Source of the DNA: Brachybacterium ginsengisoli
GTDB taxonomy: Bacteria; Actinomycetota; Actinomycetes; Actinomycetales; Dermabacteraceae
DNA length: 64,000 nucleotides
Assembly (NCBI RefSeq): GCF_002407065.1
Contig: NZ_CP023564.1
Location: forward strand, 372,001 to 436,000
Direction of reading: 5' to 3'
How positions within the stretch are numbered: the stretch's first letter is position 1; every line of letters starts with the position of its first letter. The notes below the pieces were generated by a model. It was given only the letters and a program-made list of their open reading frames with translations, was not told where the DNA came from and made no database searches. The position numbers were made by a program, and so were the translations under genes. Of the stretch, positions 26,693 to 35,866 are shown piece by piece.

Positions 26693-28209
26693 ACATCCCT
26701 CCCCGCCCGCCGGAGTCCATCTCCCGCCGTCACCTTGCTCGGATCGGCACGGCCGCGATCGGCTCCGTCGCCGCAGTCGGGGCCGCCCCGCCTCTCGCCA
26801 CGGCGCGGCCGGCCGCCGGGCCCGAGCACTCCGACGCCGGAGCGATCGACCTCCTGCGGCGCATGCGTGTGCCCCCGGGGCCGACGTCGGCAGGAGGGCC
26901 CGTCTGGTCCGCCCTCGCGACCGGATTCGCAGGAGTCCGCACCGAGGACCTCCCGCTGGGAGCGGTCGGCGGGCTCGGCGGGACTGTGGTCGAGGTGAGG
27001 GACGCCGAGGAGCTCTCCGCGGCGCTGGCCCTCGACGGCCCGACGGTCGTGCTCGTCCACGGCACGATCGTCCTGCCCTTCGGGTCGATGCTGGAAGTCG
27101 GGTCGAGGACCAGCGTCCTCGGCGTCGGTCGGGGTGCTGAGATCGTCGGCGGGGGCCTGCGCCTCCTCCAGGTGAGCGACGTCGTGCTCCGCAACATCAC
27201 GTTCCGGGACTCGTTCATCGGAGGGGACTGGGACGGCAAGTCCGAGGAGAACGACAACGACGGCATCCGCGTGGACACCTCGGACCACGTCTGGATCGAC
27301 CACTGCGAGTTCGTCCGCCTCGGCGACGGCCAGGTCGACATCCGCAAGGACTCCACCCACGTGACGGTCTCCTGGAGCATCCTGCGGGATCACAACAAGA
27401 CCCTCGGAGTCGGCTGGACCGACAACGTCCTCACCACGCTGACCCTGCACCACCTCTGGTTCTCCAACACCCACCAGCGCAACGGCAGCATCGACAACAC
27501 CGCCCTGTGCCACGTCTACAACTGCCTGCTCGACGGATCGAGCTCCTACGGCATGGCCTCCCGAGGGGCCGCACAGCTGCTCGTCGAGCACAGCGTCTTC
27601 GCGTCGGTGCGCAATCCCATCGGGGTCAGTGATCCCGAGTCGCGGGTCGCGCAGAACGGCAATCTGCGCGACGGGACGTGGGGGTCGTGGGAGGACACGG
27701 GGGTCGACGTCGATCCGGCGGATCACTACTCCTACGATCTCGACCCGGTCGAGGACGTCCGCTCCCTGCTGGCCCGCCATGCGGGCCCGCACGCCCGAGG
27801 CGAGTGGACGGCCCGACAGATCCACGTCTCGCAGGACGGCAGCGGGGATGTCCGCTCGGTCCACGCCGCCGTCGGAGCCGCGTCCCGCTCCCCGCATCCG
27901 GTCGAGGTCATCGTCCATCCCGGTGTGTACCGGGAGGTCGTGACCATCTGGCCACGCCTCGAGGGGCTCGTGATCCGGGGTGCGAGCGGGGATCCCGCCG
28001 ATGTGGTGCTCAGCTACGACAAGCCCGCACAGGACTGGGCCACGGTCACGGTCCTCACCTCCGGTGTGACGCTCAGCGCGCTGACTCTGGAAGCCGCCCT
28101 GGAGGATGGTCGTCCGGCCTACCCGTTGCGCTCGATCGACGACTCCCTCGTCCTCTCGGACGTGGTGCTCCTCGGCGGCCCTCACGGGATCTCCGATCCG
28201 CGCTCCTGA
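26689..28209 (+). CDS. Exported PL1 pectate lyase with truncated CE8 domain
   Basis: 506-aa paralog of the preceding protein with the same layout: Tat signal (SRRHLARIG), then PL1 (about 65-320) with NDGIRVDTSDHVWIDHCE and QRNGSID. The C-terminal part is the first half of a CE8 domain. It keeps GVYREVV and the early strands but ends at LSDVVLLGGPHG, exactly where the functional copy has GNQDTFL. Both catalytic aspartates and LGRPW are therefore absent, so this protein should be a lyase only. In the PL1 part HHN is changed to HHL. The start overlaps the previous stop (ATGA). Confidence 0.87.
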   Translation: MNIPPRPPESISRRHLARIGTAAIGSVAAVGAAPPLATARPAAGPEHSDAGAIDLLRRMRVPPGPTSAGGPVWSALATGFAGVRTEDLPLGAVGGLGGTVVEVRDAEELSAALALDGPTVVLVHGTIVLPFGSMLEVGSRTSVLGVGRGAEIVGGGLRLLQVSDVVLRNITFRDSFIGGDWDGKSEENDNDGIRVDTSDHVWIDHCEFVRLGDGQVDIRKDSTHVTVSWSILRDHNKTLGVGWTDNVLTTLTLHHLWFSNTHQRNGSIDNTALCHVYNCLLDGSSSYGMASRGAAQLLVEHSVFASVRNPIGVSDPESRVAQNGNLRDGTWGSWEDTGVDVDPADHYSYDLDPVEDVRSLLARHAGPHARGEWTARQIHVSQDGSGDVRSVHAAVGAASRSPHPVEVIVHPGVYREVVTIWPRLEGLVIRGASGDPADVVLSYDKPAQDWATVTVLTSGVTLSALTLEAALEDGRPAYPLRSIDDSLVLSDVVLLGGPHGISDPRS

Positions 28210-28234
28210 CCCCCCTCATAGATCAAGGACGATC

Positions 28235-29620
28235 ATGACCTCACCGACCCACCTCATCCGCGGCGCGGCCGTCGCCCTCTCCGTCCTCGCGCTCGCCGTG
28301 CCCTCCGCCGCGCTCGGCGCTCCCGGTAGGCCTGCGGAGCATCCACGCAGCCCGGCGATCACCGAGTACCAGATCCTCTCCGCCGGCGACGGCTGGGCCG
28401 GGGCCGAGGGTGCCGTCACGGGCGGCTCCGAGGCGTCCGCCGAGCAGATCGTCGACGTCGGCAGTCGTGAGGAGCTCCTCGCCGCGCTCGCCGACGCCGG
28501 GGACACGCCCTCCATCGTCCGGGTGCACGGGAACATCCCGATGAACGTCGACGACAAGGGCACCCCGCTGACCTGCGAGGGCCTCGCGGAGGGCACCGGC
28601 TTCGATCTCGACGCCTATCTCGAGGCGTACGACCCGACCACCTGGGGCACGGACCGCGAGCCCGAGGGCGAGCAGGAGGAGGCCCGTCGCGCCGCCGCGG
28701 AGAAGCAGCGTGCGCTGATCCAGGTGGATGTCCCCTCGAACACCACGATCATCGGGGCCGAGGAGGGGGCCGGGCTCACCGGGGCGTCCCTCTCGCTCCG
28801 CGGCGTGGACAACGTGATCGTCCGCAACCTGGTGCTCGCGGACACCTACGACTGCTTCCCCGCCCGGGACCCCACCGATGGGGCGCTGGGGAACTGGAAC
28901 AGCGAGTACGACAGCGTCCGCGTCGTGGACGGGGCGAGCCGCATCTGGATCGACCACAACGCCTTCACCGATGCCCCGATGACCGACGACCAGCTCCCCG
29001 AGCACTTCGGTCGCACCTACCAGCGTCATGACGGGGCGCTGGACGTCACCAACGGCTCGGATCTCGTGACCGTCAGCTGGAATGCGTTCCGCGACCACGA
29101 CAAGCTCACCCTCGTCGGCTCGACGGACAACCCTGATCGCGGCGATCCCGGGAAGCTGCGGGTCACCTTCCACCACAACCTCTACGACGGTGTGGGCCAG
29201 CGCGCGCCGCGCGTGAGGTTCGGGCAGGTCGACGTCTACAACAACCACTACGTGATCCGTGAGGCGCAGACGGTCGGGTACGGCTACTCGCTGGGCGTCG
29301 GCGTCGACTCGCATCTGTGGGCCGAGGCGAACGCCTTCACGACCGGTGGGGTCGTCGACGCCGGGGACCTGATCACCGTGCTGAAGGGGGCGGAGATCGC
29401 CACGCCGGGGAACCTGGTGGACAATCGACGCGTGGATCTCCGTACCGCGTACAACGAAGGACTCCCCGAGGCGGAGCAGCTCGCCGAGGACACCTCGTGG
29501 GAGCCCCGGCATCGTCTCTGCCTGGACAAGGTCCAGCACGTCGCCGGGGTCGTCGGCGCCTGGTCGGGGCCGCGCTTCGGCCCGGCGCCCGGGCGCATCG
29601 CCGAGGACTGCCTCGCATGA
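28235..29620 (+). CDS. Secreted pectate lyase, PL1
   Basis: 461 aa with a Sec signal peptide (cleavage near residue 28, ALG-APG). The PL1 helix carries YDSVRVVDGASRIWIDHN, a Ca-binding DGALDVTNGSD stretch and the canonical GQRAPRVRFGQ, which holds the catalytic Arg and the RxPxxR signature. It is more like classical bacterial pectate lyases than the two preceding fusion-type enzymes. It is the last secreted enzyme of the operon and overlaps the hydrolase gene by 4 bp. Confidence 0.92.
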   Translation: MTSPTHLIRGAAVALSVLALAVPSAALGAPGRPAEHPRSPAITEYQILSAGDGWAGAEGAVTGGSEASAEQIVDVGSREELLAALADAGDTPSIVRVHGNIPMNVDDKGTPLTCEGLAEGTGFDLDAYLEAYDPTTWGTDREPEGEQEEARRAAAEKQRALIQVDVPSNTTIIGAEEGAGLTGASLSLRGVDNVIVRNLVLADTYDCFPARDPTDGALGNWNSEYDSVRVVDGASRIWIDHNAFTDAPMTDDQLPEHFGRTYQRHDGALDVTNGSDLVTVSWNAFRDHDKLTLVGSTDNPDRGDPGKLRVTFHHNLYDGVGQRAPRVRFGQVDVYNNHYVIREAQTVGYGYSLGVGVDSHLWAEANAFTTGGVVDAGDLITVLKGAEIATPGNLVDNRRVDLRTAYNEGLPEAEQLAEDTSWEPRHRLCLDKVQHVAGVVGAWSGPRFGPAPGRIAEDCLA

Positions 29621-30504
29621 CGGTCCCGGCGCAGCGCGAGCGCCTCACCGCACTCCTCGCCCTCGAGCCCGAGACGCCTGACGCTCCGGCGCGCCTCGAG
29701 GGCGACTCCGGCGCACCGGGCACCCACGAGGTCGCCCTGATCGCCGCCGACGGCACCCGGATCCCGGCCCTCCTGCTCCGGCCCGACCCGTCGGCGGCGA
29801 CGGGGGCCGCAGCGGTGCTGGTGGCCGGGCACGGCCGTGGGATCGACGACCTGGTGGCCACGGATCCGGCCGACGGGTACCACGACGCCCTCGCCCACAA
29901 GCTGGTGCGGGCGGGGATGACGGTGCTGTGCCCGGAGATGGTCAGCTTCGGCCGGCGCCGGTTCCCATCGGCCGATGCCGAGAACTCCTGCGGGATCGAC
30001 GCCGCCCGGCACCTCCTGCACGGCCAGCCGGTCATGGGCCACCGGGTCGCGGACGCCCGCACCGCGGTCACAGTCCTGCGAGCGCTGGACGGCGTGGACC
30101 CGGAGCGCGTCGCGGTGGTCGGCGGCTCGGGCGGGGGAGCGGTCTCGCTGCTGCTGGCCGCGGTGGACACCCGGGTCGCGGCGGCGCTGGTCTCGAACTA
30201 CTTCTGCACCTTCGAGGCGAGCATCGGGTCGATACGGCACTGCCCCTGCAACATCATCCCGGGGCTCCTGCCGGGCCTCGAGATGGCGGACATCGCCGCG
30301 CTCGTGGCACCGCGGACGCTGGTCCTCGAGGCCGGGCAGCAGGACCGCATCTTCCCGATCGAGGCGACCCGTGCCGCGCACTCGCTGCTCGCCCCGGTCT
30401 GGGAGGCGCACGGCGAGCCCGGCCCGGAGCTGGTGGTCACCGACGGCGGTCACGCCTTCCGGGCCGAGCGCTCGCTCGAGGCGCTGCGGGAGCGGCTCGG
30501 CTGA
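29617..30504 (+). CDS. Alpha/beta hydrolase, probable carbohydrate esterase
   Basis: 295 aa without signal peptide. The nucleophile Ser is in VVGGSGGGAVS near residue 170, the acid in EAGQQDRIFP and the His in DGGHAF. The layout resembles the dienelactone hydrolase/acetyl-xylan-esterase group. As the last gene of the pectin operon it may remove acetyl or methyl esters from imported fragments; that role is inferred from position. ATG 29617 overlaps the lyase stop. Confidence 0.8.
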   Translation: MTVPAQRERLTALLALEPETPDAPARLEGDSGAPGTHEVALIAADGTRIPALLLRPDPSAATGAAAVLVAGHGRGIDDLVATDPADGYHDALAHKLVRAGMTVLCPEMVSFGRRRFPSADAENSCGIDAARHLLHGQPVMGHRVADARTAVTVLRALDGVDPERVAVVGGSGGGAVSLLLAAVDTRVAAALVSNYFCTFEASIGSIRHCPCNIIPGLLPGLEMADIAALVAPRTLVLEAGQQDRIFPIEATRAAHSLLAPVWEAHGEPGPELVVTDGGHAFRAERSLEALRERLG

Positions 30505-30519
30505 GCAGGGCCGGTCGGG

Positions 30520-31095
30520 TCAGCGCACCACGTCGTAGATCAGCTTCACCACGCCGTTGGAGTAGGCGGCGCTGTCGCGCAGGCGCAGGTCGCGGCGCTC
30601 GGCGTCCCCGTCCGGGAAGGCCCGCTTGCCGGTGCCCAGCAGGACCGGGAAGACCAGCAGGTGGTAGCGGTCGATGAGATCGGCCGCGGCGAGGTTCCGG
30701 GCCAGCTCTGCGCTGCCGTGGAGGAACAGCGCGCCGCCCTCGGTGGCCTTCAGGGCGGCGACGTCCTCGATGCTGCGCAGCACCTCGATCGGGCCCCAGT
30801 CGGCAGTGACGTCGTCGGCCTCGAGCGTCGTGGAGACGACGTACTTGGGCATGTCCTGCCAGGCGGCATGGTCCTCGGAGGTGGACCAGACGGGCCAGAA
30901 GGCGTCATAGCTGCGCCGGCCCAGCAGGAGTGCCGAGGTCTCGGCGAGCTCCTCGCCCTTGAGGGAGAACGCCTCGGGGTCGAAGGGCGTCGAGAGCACC
31001 CAGCCTCCGTGCGGGTGGCCTTCGGAGGAGTCGCCGGGGGAGTCGACGATCCCATCGGCCGTCATGAACCCTGTCCACACGATCTCGCGTGCCAT
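30520..31095 (-). CDS. Dihydrofolate reductase-like (RibD C-terminal) protein
   Basis: 191-aa member of the DHFR/RibD reductase fold. It shows the VWTGFMTADGIVD start, LLLGRRSYDAFWPVW and a late FPVLLGTGKRAF loop typical of this uncharacterised group (YyaP/YwjB type). NADPH binding is likely and the substrate unknown. ATG 31095 follows GGAGG at normal spacing; the open frame runs further upstream without family sequence. It converges on the pectin operon. Confidence 0.85.
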   Translation of the reverse strand: MAREIVWTGFMTADGIVDSPGDSSEGHPHGGWVLSTPFDPEAFSLKGEELAETSALLLGRRSYDAFWPVWSTSEDHAAWQDMPKYVVSTTLEADDVTADWGPIEVLRSIEDVAALKATEGGALFLHGSAELARNLAAADLIDRYHLLVFPVLLGTGKRAFPDGDAERRDLRLRDSAAYSNGVVKLIYDVVR

Positions 31096-31393
31096 CTCGG
31101 TACCTCCGCAGGTCGGGGCGGCACTCGCGAGCGGTCGCGGTGATCCGTGCCGGGGTGTCGCCGGGGCTGACGCTAGCAACGCGCCCGGCCCCGCGCCAGA
31201 CTTCCGGCGGCTCGGAACCCCCGCGCACCTGGGCCGACACGGGGATGTCGGAACGTGGGCTATTCGGCACGGATGAGGATCTGAGGCCGACCTGGCGTAC
31301 GTTGGAGGGTGTGACCGCTGCAGCGAGCCCTGCGACGCGCGCGGAACCGACCAGACCTCTGTCCATGACCCTTCGACGATAGAAGACACCACC
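31096..31393. other. Intergenic region before RNase J
   Basis: About 300 bp between divergent genes. I see no convincing ORF or strong hairpin. It presumably carries both promoters, but no -35/-10 pair stands out. A weak AGAAG precedes the RNase J start. Confidence 0.4.
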
Positions 31394-33079
31394 ATGCCCT
31401 CCCCCCGCACCAAGCTCACCGCACCCCCGCGCCTGGCCAAGAACGGCATGCGCATCACGGCCCTCGGCGGCCTCGGCGAGGTCGGCCGCAACATGACCGT
31501 GTTCGAGCACGCCGGCAAGCTCATGATCGTCGACTGCGGCGTGCTCTTCCCCGAGGAGCACCAGCCCGGCATCGACGTGATCCTGCCGGACTTCACCTCG
31601 ATCCGCGATCGCCTCGACGACATCGAGTGCATCGTCCTCACCCACGGGCACGAGGACCACATCGGCGGCGTCCCGTACCTGCTCAAGGAGCGGGCGGACA
31701 TCCCGCTGGTGGGCTCCGAGCTGACGCTCGCCTTCATCACCGCGAAGCTCAAGGAGCACCGCATCACCCCGAAGACCATCCAGGTCGAGGCGGGGCAGAA
31801 GCACAAGGCCGGCTCGTTCGACCTCGAGTTCGTCGCCGTCAACCACTCGATCCCGGATGCGCTCGCGGTCATGATCCGCACCAAGGCCGGGTCCGTGCTG
31901 CACACCGGTGACTTCAAGATGGACCAGTTCCCGCTGGACGGCCGCATCACCGACCTGCGCGCCTTCTCCCGGCTCGGCGAGGAGGGTGTGGACCTGTTCC
32001 TCACCGACTCGACCAACGCCGAGGTCCCCGGCTTCACCATGTCCGAGCGGGACCTGAACCCGGCGATCGACCAGGTCTTCACCTCGTCGCCGCGACGGAT
32101 CATCGTCTCCAGCTTCGCCAGCCACGTGCACCGCATCCAGCAGGTGCTCGACGCCGCCCACGCCAACGGCCGCAAGGTCGCCTTCGTGGGCCGCTCGATG
32201 GTGCGCAACATGGCGATCGCCCGCGACCTGAACTACCTGAACATCCCCAAGGGCCTGGTCGTCGACTTCCGCAAGATCCAGTCGATGCCCGACCACAAGA
32301 TCACCCTGATCTGCACCGGCTCGCAGGGCGAGCCGATGGCGGCGCTGGCCCGCATGGCCAACGGCGACCACCAGATCCAGGTCGGCGAGGGCGACACCGT
32401 GCTCATGGCGAGCTCGCTCATCCCGGGCAACGAGAACGCCATCTACGGCATCATCAACAAGCTCACCGATCTGGGCGCGAACATCGTGCACAAGGGCAAC
32501 GCCAAGGTGCACGTCTCCGGTCACGCGAGCGCCGGCGAGCTCGTGTACTGCTACAACATCGTGCGCCCGAAGAACGTCATGCCGGTGCACGGCGAGTCCA
32601 AGCACCTGCACGCCAACGCCGAGCTGGCCCGCCGCACCGGCGTCCCGGAGAAGAACATCGTCATCGCGCAGGACGGCGTGACCGTGGACCTCGTCTCCGG
32701 CCAGGCGAAGATCTCCGGCAAGGTCGAGGCCGGGCTGGTCTACGTGGACGGCCAGACCATCGGCACCGCCACCGAGGACACCCTCGCCGAGCGTCGCACG
32801 CTCTCCGGCGGCGGCGTGGTCACCGTGGTCGCGCTGATCGACCCGAAGACCAACCAGCCCGTCGAGCCGCTGGAGTTCCTCACCAAGGGCTTCGTGCACG
32901 ACGATCGCACCTTCCAGGGCGCCGAGACCCAGGTCAACAAGGCCCTGGCCCGTGCCCGTCAGGACAAGATCGACGACATCGGCGAGCTCGAGGAGATCAT
33001 CGTCGAGGCCGTCAGCGGCTACCTGCGCCGCACCTACCGCCGCGAGCCCGCGGTGATGGCGGTCGTCGTCGACGCGTGA
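31394..33079 (+). CDS. rnj: Ribonuclease J
   Basis: 561-aa metallo-beta-lactamase/beta-CASP nuclease that processes and degrades RNA (5'-3' exonuclease and endonuclease). The zinc site is in THGHEDHIGG near residue 80, further ligands lie in HTGDFKMD, the beta-CASP region starts after residue 210, and the late VSGHASAGELVY motif binds the RNA 5' end. Length and motifs are normal for actinobacterial RNase J. It has its own promoter region and a strong terminator. Confidence 0.95.
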   Translation: MPSPRTKLTAPPRLAKNGMRITALGGLGEVGRNMTVFEHAGKLMIVDCGVLFPEEHQPGIDVILPDFTSIRDRLDDIECIVLTHGHEDHIGGVPYLLKERADIPLVGSELTLAFITAKLKEHRITPKTIQVEAGQKHKAGSFDLEFVAVNHSIPDALAVMIRTKAGSVLHTGDFKMDQFPLDGRITDLRAFSRLGEEGVDLFLTDSTNAEVPGFTMSERDLNPAIDQVFTSSPRRIIVSSFASHVHRIQQVLDAAHANGRKVAFVGRSMVRNMAIARDLNYLNIPKGLVVDFRKIQSMPDHKITLICTGSQGEPMAALARMANGDHQIQVGEGDTVLMASSLIPGNENAIYGIINKLTDLGANIVHKGNAKVHVSGHASAGELVYCYNIVRPKNVMPVHGESKHLHANAELARRTGVPEKNIVIAQDGVTVDLVSGQAKISGKVEAGLVYVDGQTIGTATEDTLAERRTLSGGGVVTVVALIDPKTNQPVEPLEFLTKGFVHDDRTFQGAETQVNKALARARQDKIDDIGELEEIIVEAVSGYLRRTYRREPAVMAVVVDA

Positions 33080-33104
33080 TCCCGCGCTGATCACCGCCTG
33101 ATCA

Positions 33105-33147
33105 CGAAGGCCCCTCCTCCCGCACTGCGGGATCGGAGGGGCCTTCG
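33105..33147. terminator. Strong bidirectional terminator after rnj
   Basis: A 13-bp perfect stem, CGAAGGCCCCTCC (33105-33117) with its complement (33135-33147), contains an inner hairpin CCCGC-ACT-GCGGG (33119-33131). It lies between the convergent RNase J and HNH genes. Confidence 0.85.
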
Positions 33148-33158
33148 TCGTCCGGTGC

Positions 33159-34706
33159 TCAGAACGGAGGATCGGGGTACTGGATCGGGTCGGGCGCACT
33201 CGCGGGGTCGGGGGCGTCCTCGAGGAGCCCGAGATGGCGGGCCTCCTCCCAGACCAGCATCTCCTCGTAGATCTCGAAGGAGCGCTCGAGCGCCTCGGCG
33301 AGCACGGGCGTGACCAGATCCTTGTTCTGCCGCACGTCCATGTGCACGCGGCCGTCGACCAGCCAGGTGGTGCTCCCGTCGGGATTCCGCACGGGATCGA
33401 GGATCCTACGGGTCTTCATCGAATGGTGTCGCCAGCACAATCGATGGAGATTCTCGATCGCGGTCTGCCCGCCGTTCTCTGGATTCTGGTGATCGTATTC
33501 CTGGATATGGTCCGATTCTCCGACGGTGCAGGTGTTCCGGGTGCATCCGGGGACGGCGCAGACGGGGTCGAGAAGTCTCAGATGCTCCTGCATCGCCGGG
33601 GTGGGTGCGTAGCGGTCCGCCTTCAGCGGGAGGAGGGTGCCGTCGGCCGGATCGGTGAGGATCCGGTACCAGGTGGACTCCCCGGCGGCGAGGTGGCGGG
33701 CCATGGCCGCCGGCAGCGGGATGGTCCCGTCGATCGTGCCCGGCGCCTCCGACTCCCCGAGCAGCGTCATCGCGGGCACCACGACCTGCAGCCGCATCCG
33801 GCTCGCCGGACCCTCGATGCCGCCGGTCTCCAGCACGGAGCGGGTGAGGATCGCGTAGCGCAGCGGGGCGAGGGGCAGATGCCGACCGTCCCGGGCGGCG
33901 GATCCGTCGAGGTCGAAGGGGATGGGGGTGCCATCCGCCAGGGCGCGGCGCTGCTCATCCTGGACGGCGCGAGCGGCGGCGTCGAGACGGTGGGAGACGT
34001 CGACGATCTCGTGGACCGGCCCGGCGATGATGAGGCGCGCGGTGCCGTTGTTCTCGGGGATCACCTCGAGCGCCACATCGCGCATCTCCTGCGGCGAGGG
34101 GCGCGAGGCGGCCGAGCCGAACCAGGCGATGAGCTGGCCGAGCTCCCGGCTGAACCGATCCGCGCGCAGGTTCGCGAGGTCCCAGTCGGCCACGCGGTCA
34201 TCCAGCAGACGGCACTGGTCCGGGCTGAGGCGGCGCACGCGCCTCAGCAGCAGCTCGAACCAGGTGACCGGGAGATGGCCCGCGGCGAGGCGCTCCAAGG
34301 TGCGGGGGAGGCAGGTGACGGCGATGAAGGCGTCCCGCAGCAGCGACCGGGCCTGGTCCAGGGTCACGCGGCGCGCATCGGCGACGAGGATCGCGTAGGT
34401 GTCCCCTTCGCCGTCCTCGTCCGTCTCGTCCCAGAGGATCGCGAGGCGTCGCAGTCGCTCCGCGTACGCGCGCGCCTCCTCCCGGTGCGAGTCGAACAGC
34501 TCGCGGGCGACGTGATCCTCGACGGATCCCGGCTCGGTGAAGGCGCGCGCGGCGAAGTCGTCGGGATCGAGGGGGTTCCGGGCGCGGACCTGGCGGCGGG
34601 GAGGCTCCGTGCCGCGGGGTGTCGAGGGTCGGGTGCGATCGCCCACGGGCCGCGGGGTGGCGGCGCTCGGTCCGATGGCGGTGCGCAGGTCGATGGTGGA
34701 CGTCAT
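33159..34706 (-). CDS. DUF222/HNH endonuclease family protein (13E12 type)
   Basis: 515 aa. A long helical DUF222 region covers about residues 45-380, and an HNH nuclease-like motif follows near 400-450: CAVPGCTR, then SDHIQEYDHQ, then LHRLCWRHHS. These proteins occur in many copies in actinobacteria (the 13E12 repeat family). A DNA-nicking or mobile role is suspected but undefined. ATG 34706 follows GAGGAGG. The N-terminal 40 residues are Thr/Arg/Pro-rich and probably disordered. Confidence 0.85.
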   Translation of the reverse strand: MTSTIDLRTAIGPSAATPRPVGDRTRPSTPRGTEPPRRQVRARNPLDPDDFAARAFTEPGSVEDHVARELFDSHREEARAYAERLRRLAILWDETDEDGEGDTYAILVADARRVTLDQARSLLRDAFIAVTCLPRTLERLAAGHLPVTWFELLLRRVRRLSPDQCRLLDDRVADWDLANLRADRFSRELGQLIAWFGSAASRPSPQEMRDVALEVIPENNGTARLIIAGPVHEIVDVSHRLDAAARAVQDEQRRALADGTPIPFDLDGSAARDGRHLPLAPLRYAILTRSVLETGGIEGPASRMRLQVVVPAMTLLGESEAPGTIDGTIPLPAAMARHLAAGESTWYRILTDPADGTLLPLKADRYAPTPAMQEHLRLLDPVCAVPGCTRNTCTVGESDHIQEYDHQNPENGGQTAIENLHRLCWRHHSMKTRRILDPVRNPDGSTTWLVDGRVHMDVRQNKDLVTPVLAEALERSFEIYEEMLVWEEARHLGLLEDAPDPASAPDPIQYPDPPF

Positions 34707-34740
34707 CGCGGCACCTCCTCGGGCGATCTGCGGCGATCAT

Positions 34741-34857
34741 CTGCAGTGTTCTGCAGTGTTCTTGTTCTGCAGTGTTGTTGGTCTACAGGGCCTCAGTTTA
34801 CCACCTCAGCGATTGTCCGACCAGGCTTATCGGCAATTCTGTGGATATTGTGGATAA
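34741..34857. repeat. Short direct repeats and DnaA-box-like sites upstream of the HNH gene
   Basis: The 10-mer CTGCAGTGTT is repeated at 34741-34750, 34751-34760 and 34767-34776. An AT-richer stretch follows, with TGTGGATAT (34840-34848) directly abutting a perfect DnaA-box complement TGTGGATAA (34849-34857). The rest of the gap (34707-34970) holds no gene that I can see. Confidence 0.6.
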
Positions 34858-34970
34858 CCCTGCGGTATGGAGGGGCCGTCAATATGTCGAAGAGTTCCTG
34901 ATGTGGAAAAGAATGTTGATGAGCGGGCTGTGTGGAGGAAGGGTGCCCCGGGCCCACAGTCCACCACCCC

Positions 34971-35810
34971 TCACCGATGCCGCTGCCGGTGCTCCGTCGG
35001 GCTCATCCCGTGCAGCGAGCGGAAGCGCCGCGAGAAGTAGAGCGGATCGCGGAACCCGGCCCGCCGCGCCACCTCGGCGACCGGCGCCGTGGTGAGCTCC
35101 AGCAGCCGCGCCGCGCGTTCGAGCCGCTGGGCCTCTACGTAGCGCGCAAGGGGCGTCCCCACCTGCGCCGTGAACAGGTGCGAGAGGCGGGAGGGGGAGA
35201 GGTGCGCGACCTCGGCGAGGGCGCCCGGATCGAGGTCGGCGTCCAGGTGCGCGTCGATGTGCTCGAGCACCGCGAGCACCCTTTCGTCGAGCTGGTGGCG
35301 CTGTGGGTTCTGGGTGTCGTACCAGAGCAGGGCCGCCTCGAGGCCGTTCAGGGCGAACAGCTCCGGCCGGCCCACGGCGAGCCGGGCCGCGCGAGCCGCC
35401 CCGCGCAGTGCCCGGCGCACACGACCGTCCACCTCGGCGCCGAGACGGATCCTCCCCATCCCCAGCGCGACCTCGGGCCAGTCGAGCAGGGCGAGCCAGG
35501 CCGCCGGCGGGTGCACGTGGCTGTACAGCAGGCGCCAGTGCCCGGCCTCGGGGTCGGTGCCGTAGTCGTGTGGGGTCCCCGGGCGCAGCAGCACCGCCTG
35601 CCCGGGGTGCGCCGTATGGAGGCCCCCGTCGGCCGATCGCACGATCCCCGCGCCGGCGACGGTGTGGAGCAGGAGCCAGTCCTGCGTGCCGCGCGAGCGG
35701 CGCACCCGGTAGCTCGCGTCCTCCTCGAGCTCGCCGAGCAGCACGCGGCCCGTCTCCGGCGGCGGCACCTCGGTGCCGAGCACCTGGCGCCGTGCAGCAG
35801 GATCGTCCAT
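34971..35810 (-). CDS. AraC-family transcriptional regulator
   Basis: 279 aa. An N-terminal cupin-like arabinose-binding domain (about 20-150, with RPGTPHDYGTDPEAGHW) senses a ligand. Two helix-turn-helix units follow (about 180-279), with the signature RRAGFRDPLYFSRRFRSLHG. ATG 35810 follows GGAGGGCGAGG. It diverges from the dioxygenase gene with only 56 bp between starts, so it very likely controls that gene. The ligand is unknown. Confidence 0.9.
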   Translation of the reverse strand: MDDPAARRQVLGTEVPPPETGRVLLGELEEDASYRVRRSRGTQDWLLLHTVAGAGIVRSADGGLHTAHPGQAVLLRPGTPHDYGTDPEAGHWRLLYSHVHPPAAWLALLDWPEVALGMGRIRLGAEVDGRVRRALRGAARAARLAVGRPELFALNGLEAALLWYDTQNPQRHQLDERVLAVLEHIDAHLDADLDPGALAEVAHLSPSRLSHLFTAQVGTPLARYVEAQRLERAARLLELTTAPVAEVARRAGFRDPLYFSRRFRSLHGMSPTEHRQRHR

Positions 35811-35866
35811 GTCCTCGCCCTCCGATCACCTGGTCGACAGATGGTGCTGGTCCTCAGACTGACAGC

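Noticed and set aside
34840-34857. DnaA-box-like pair considered as a chromosomal origin
   Set aside because: Only two boxes, and no dnaA, dnaN, parA or replication genes nearby.
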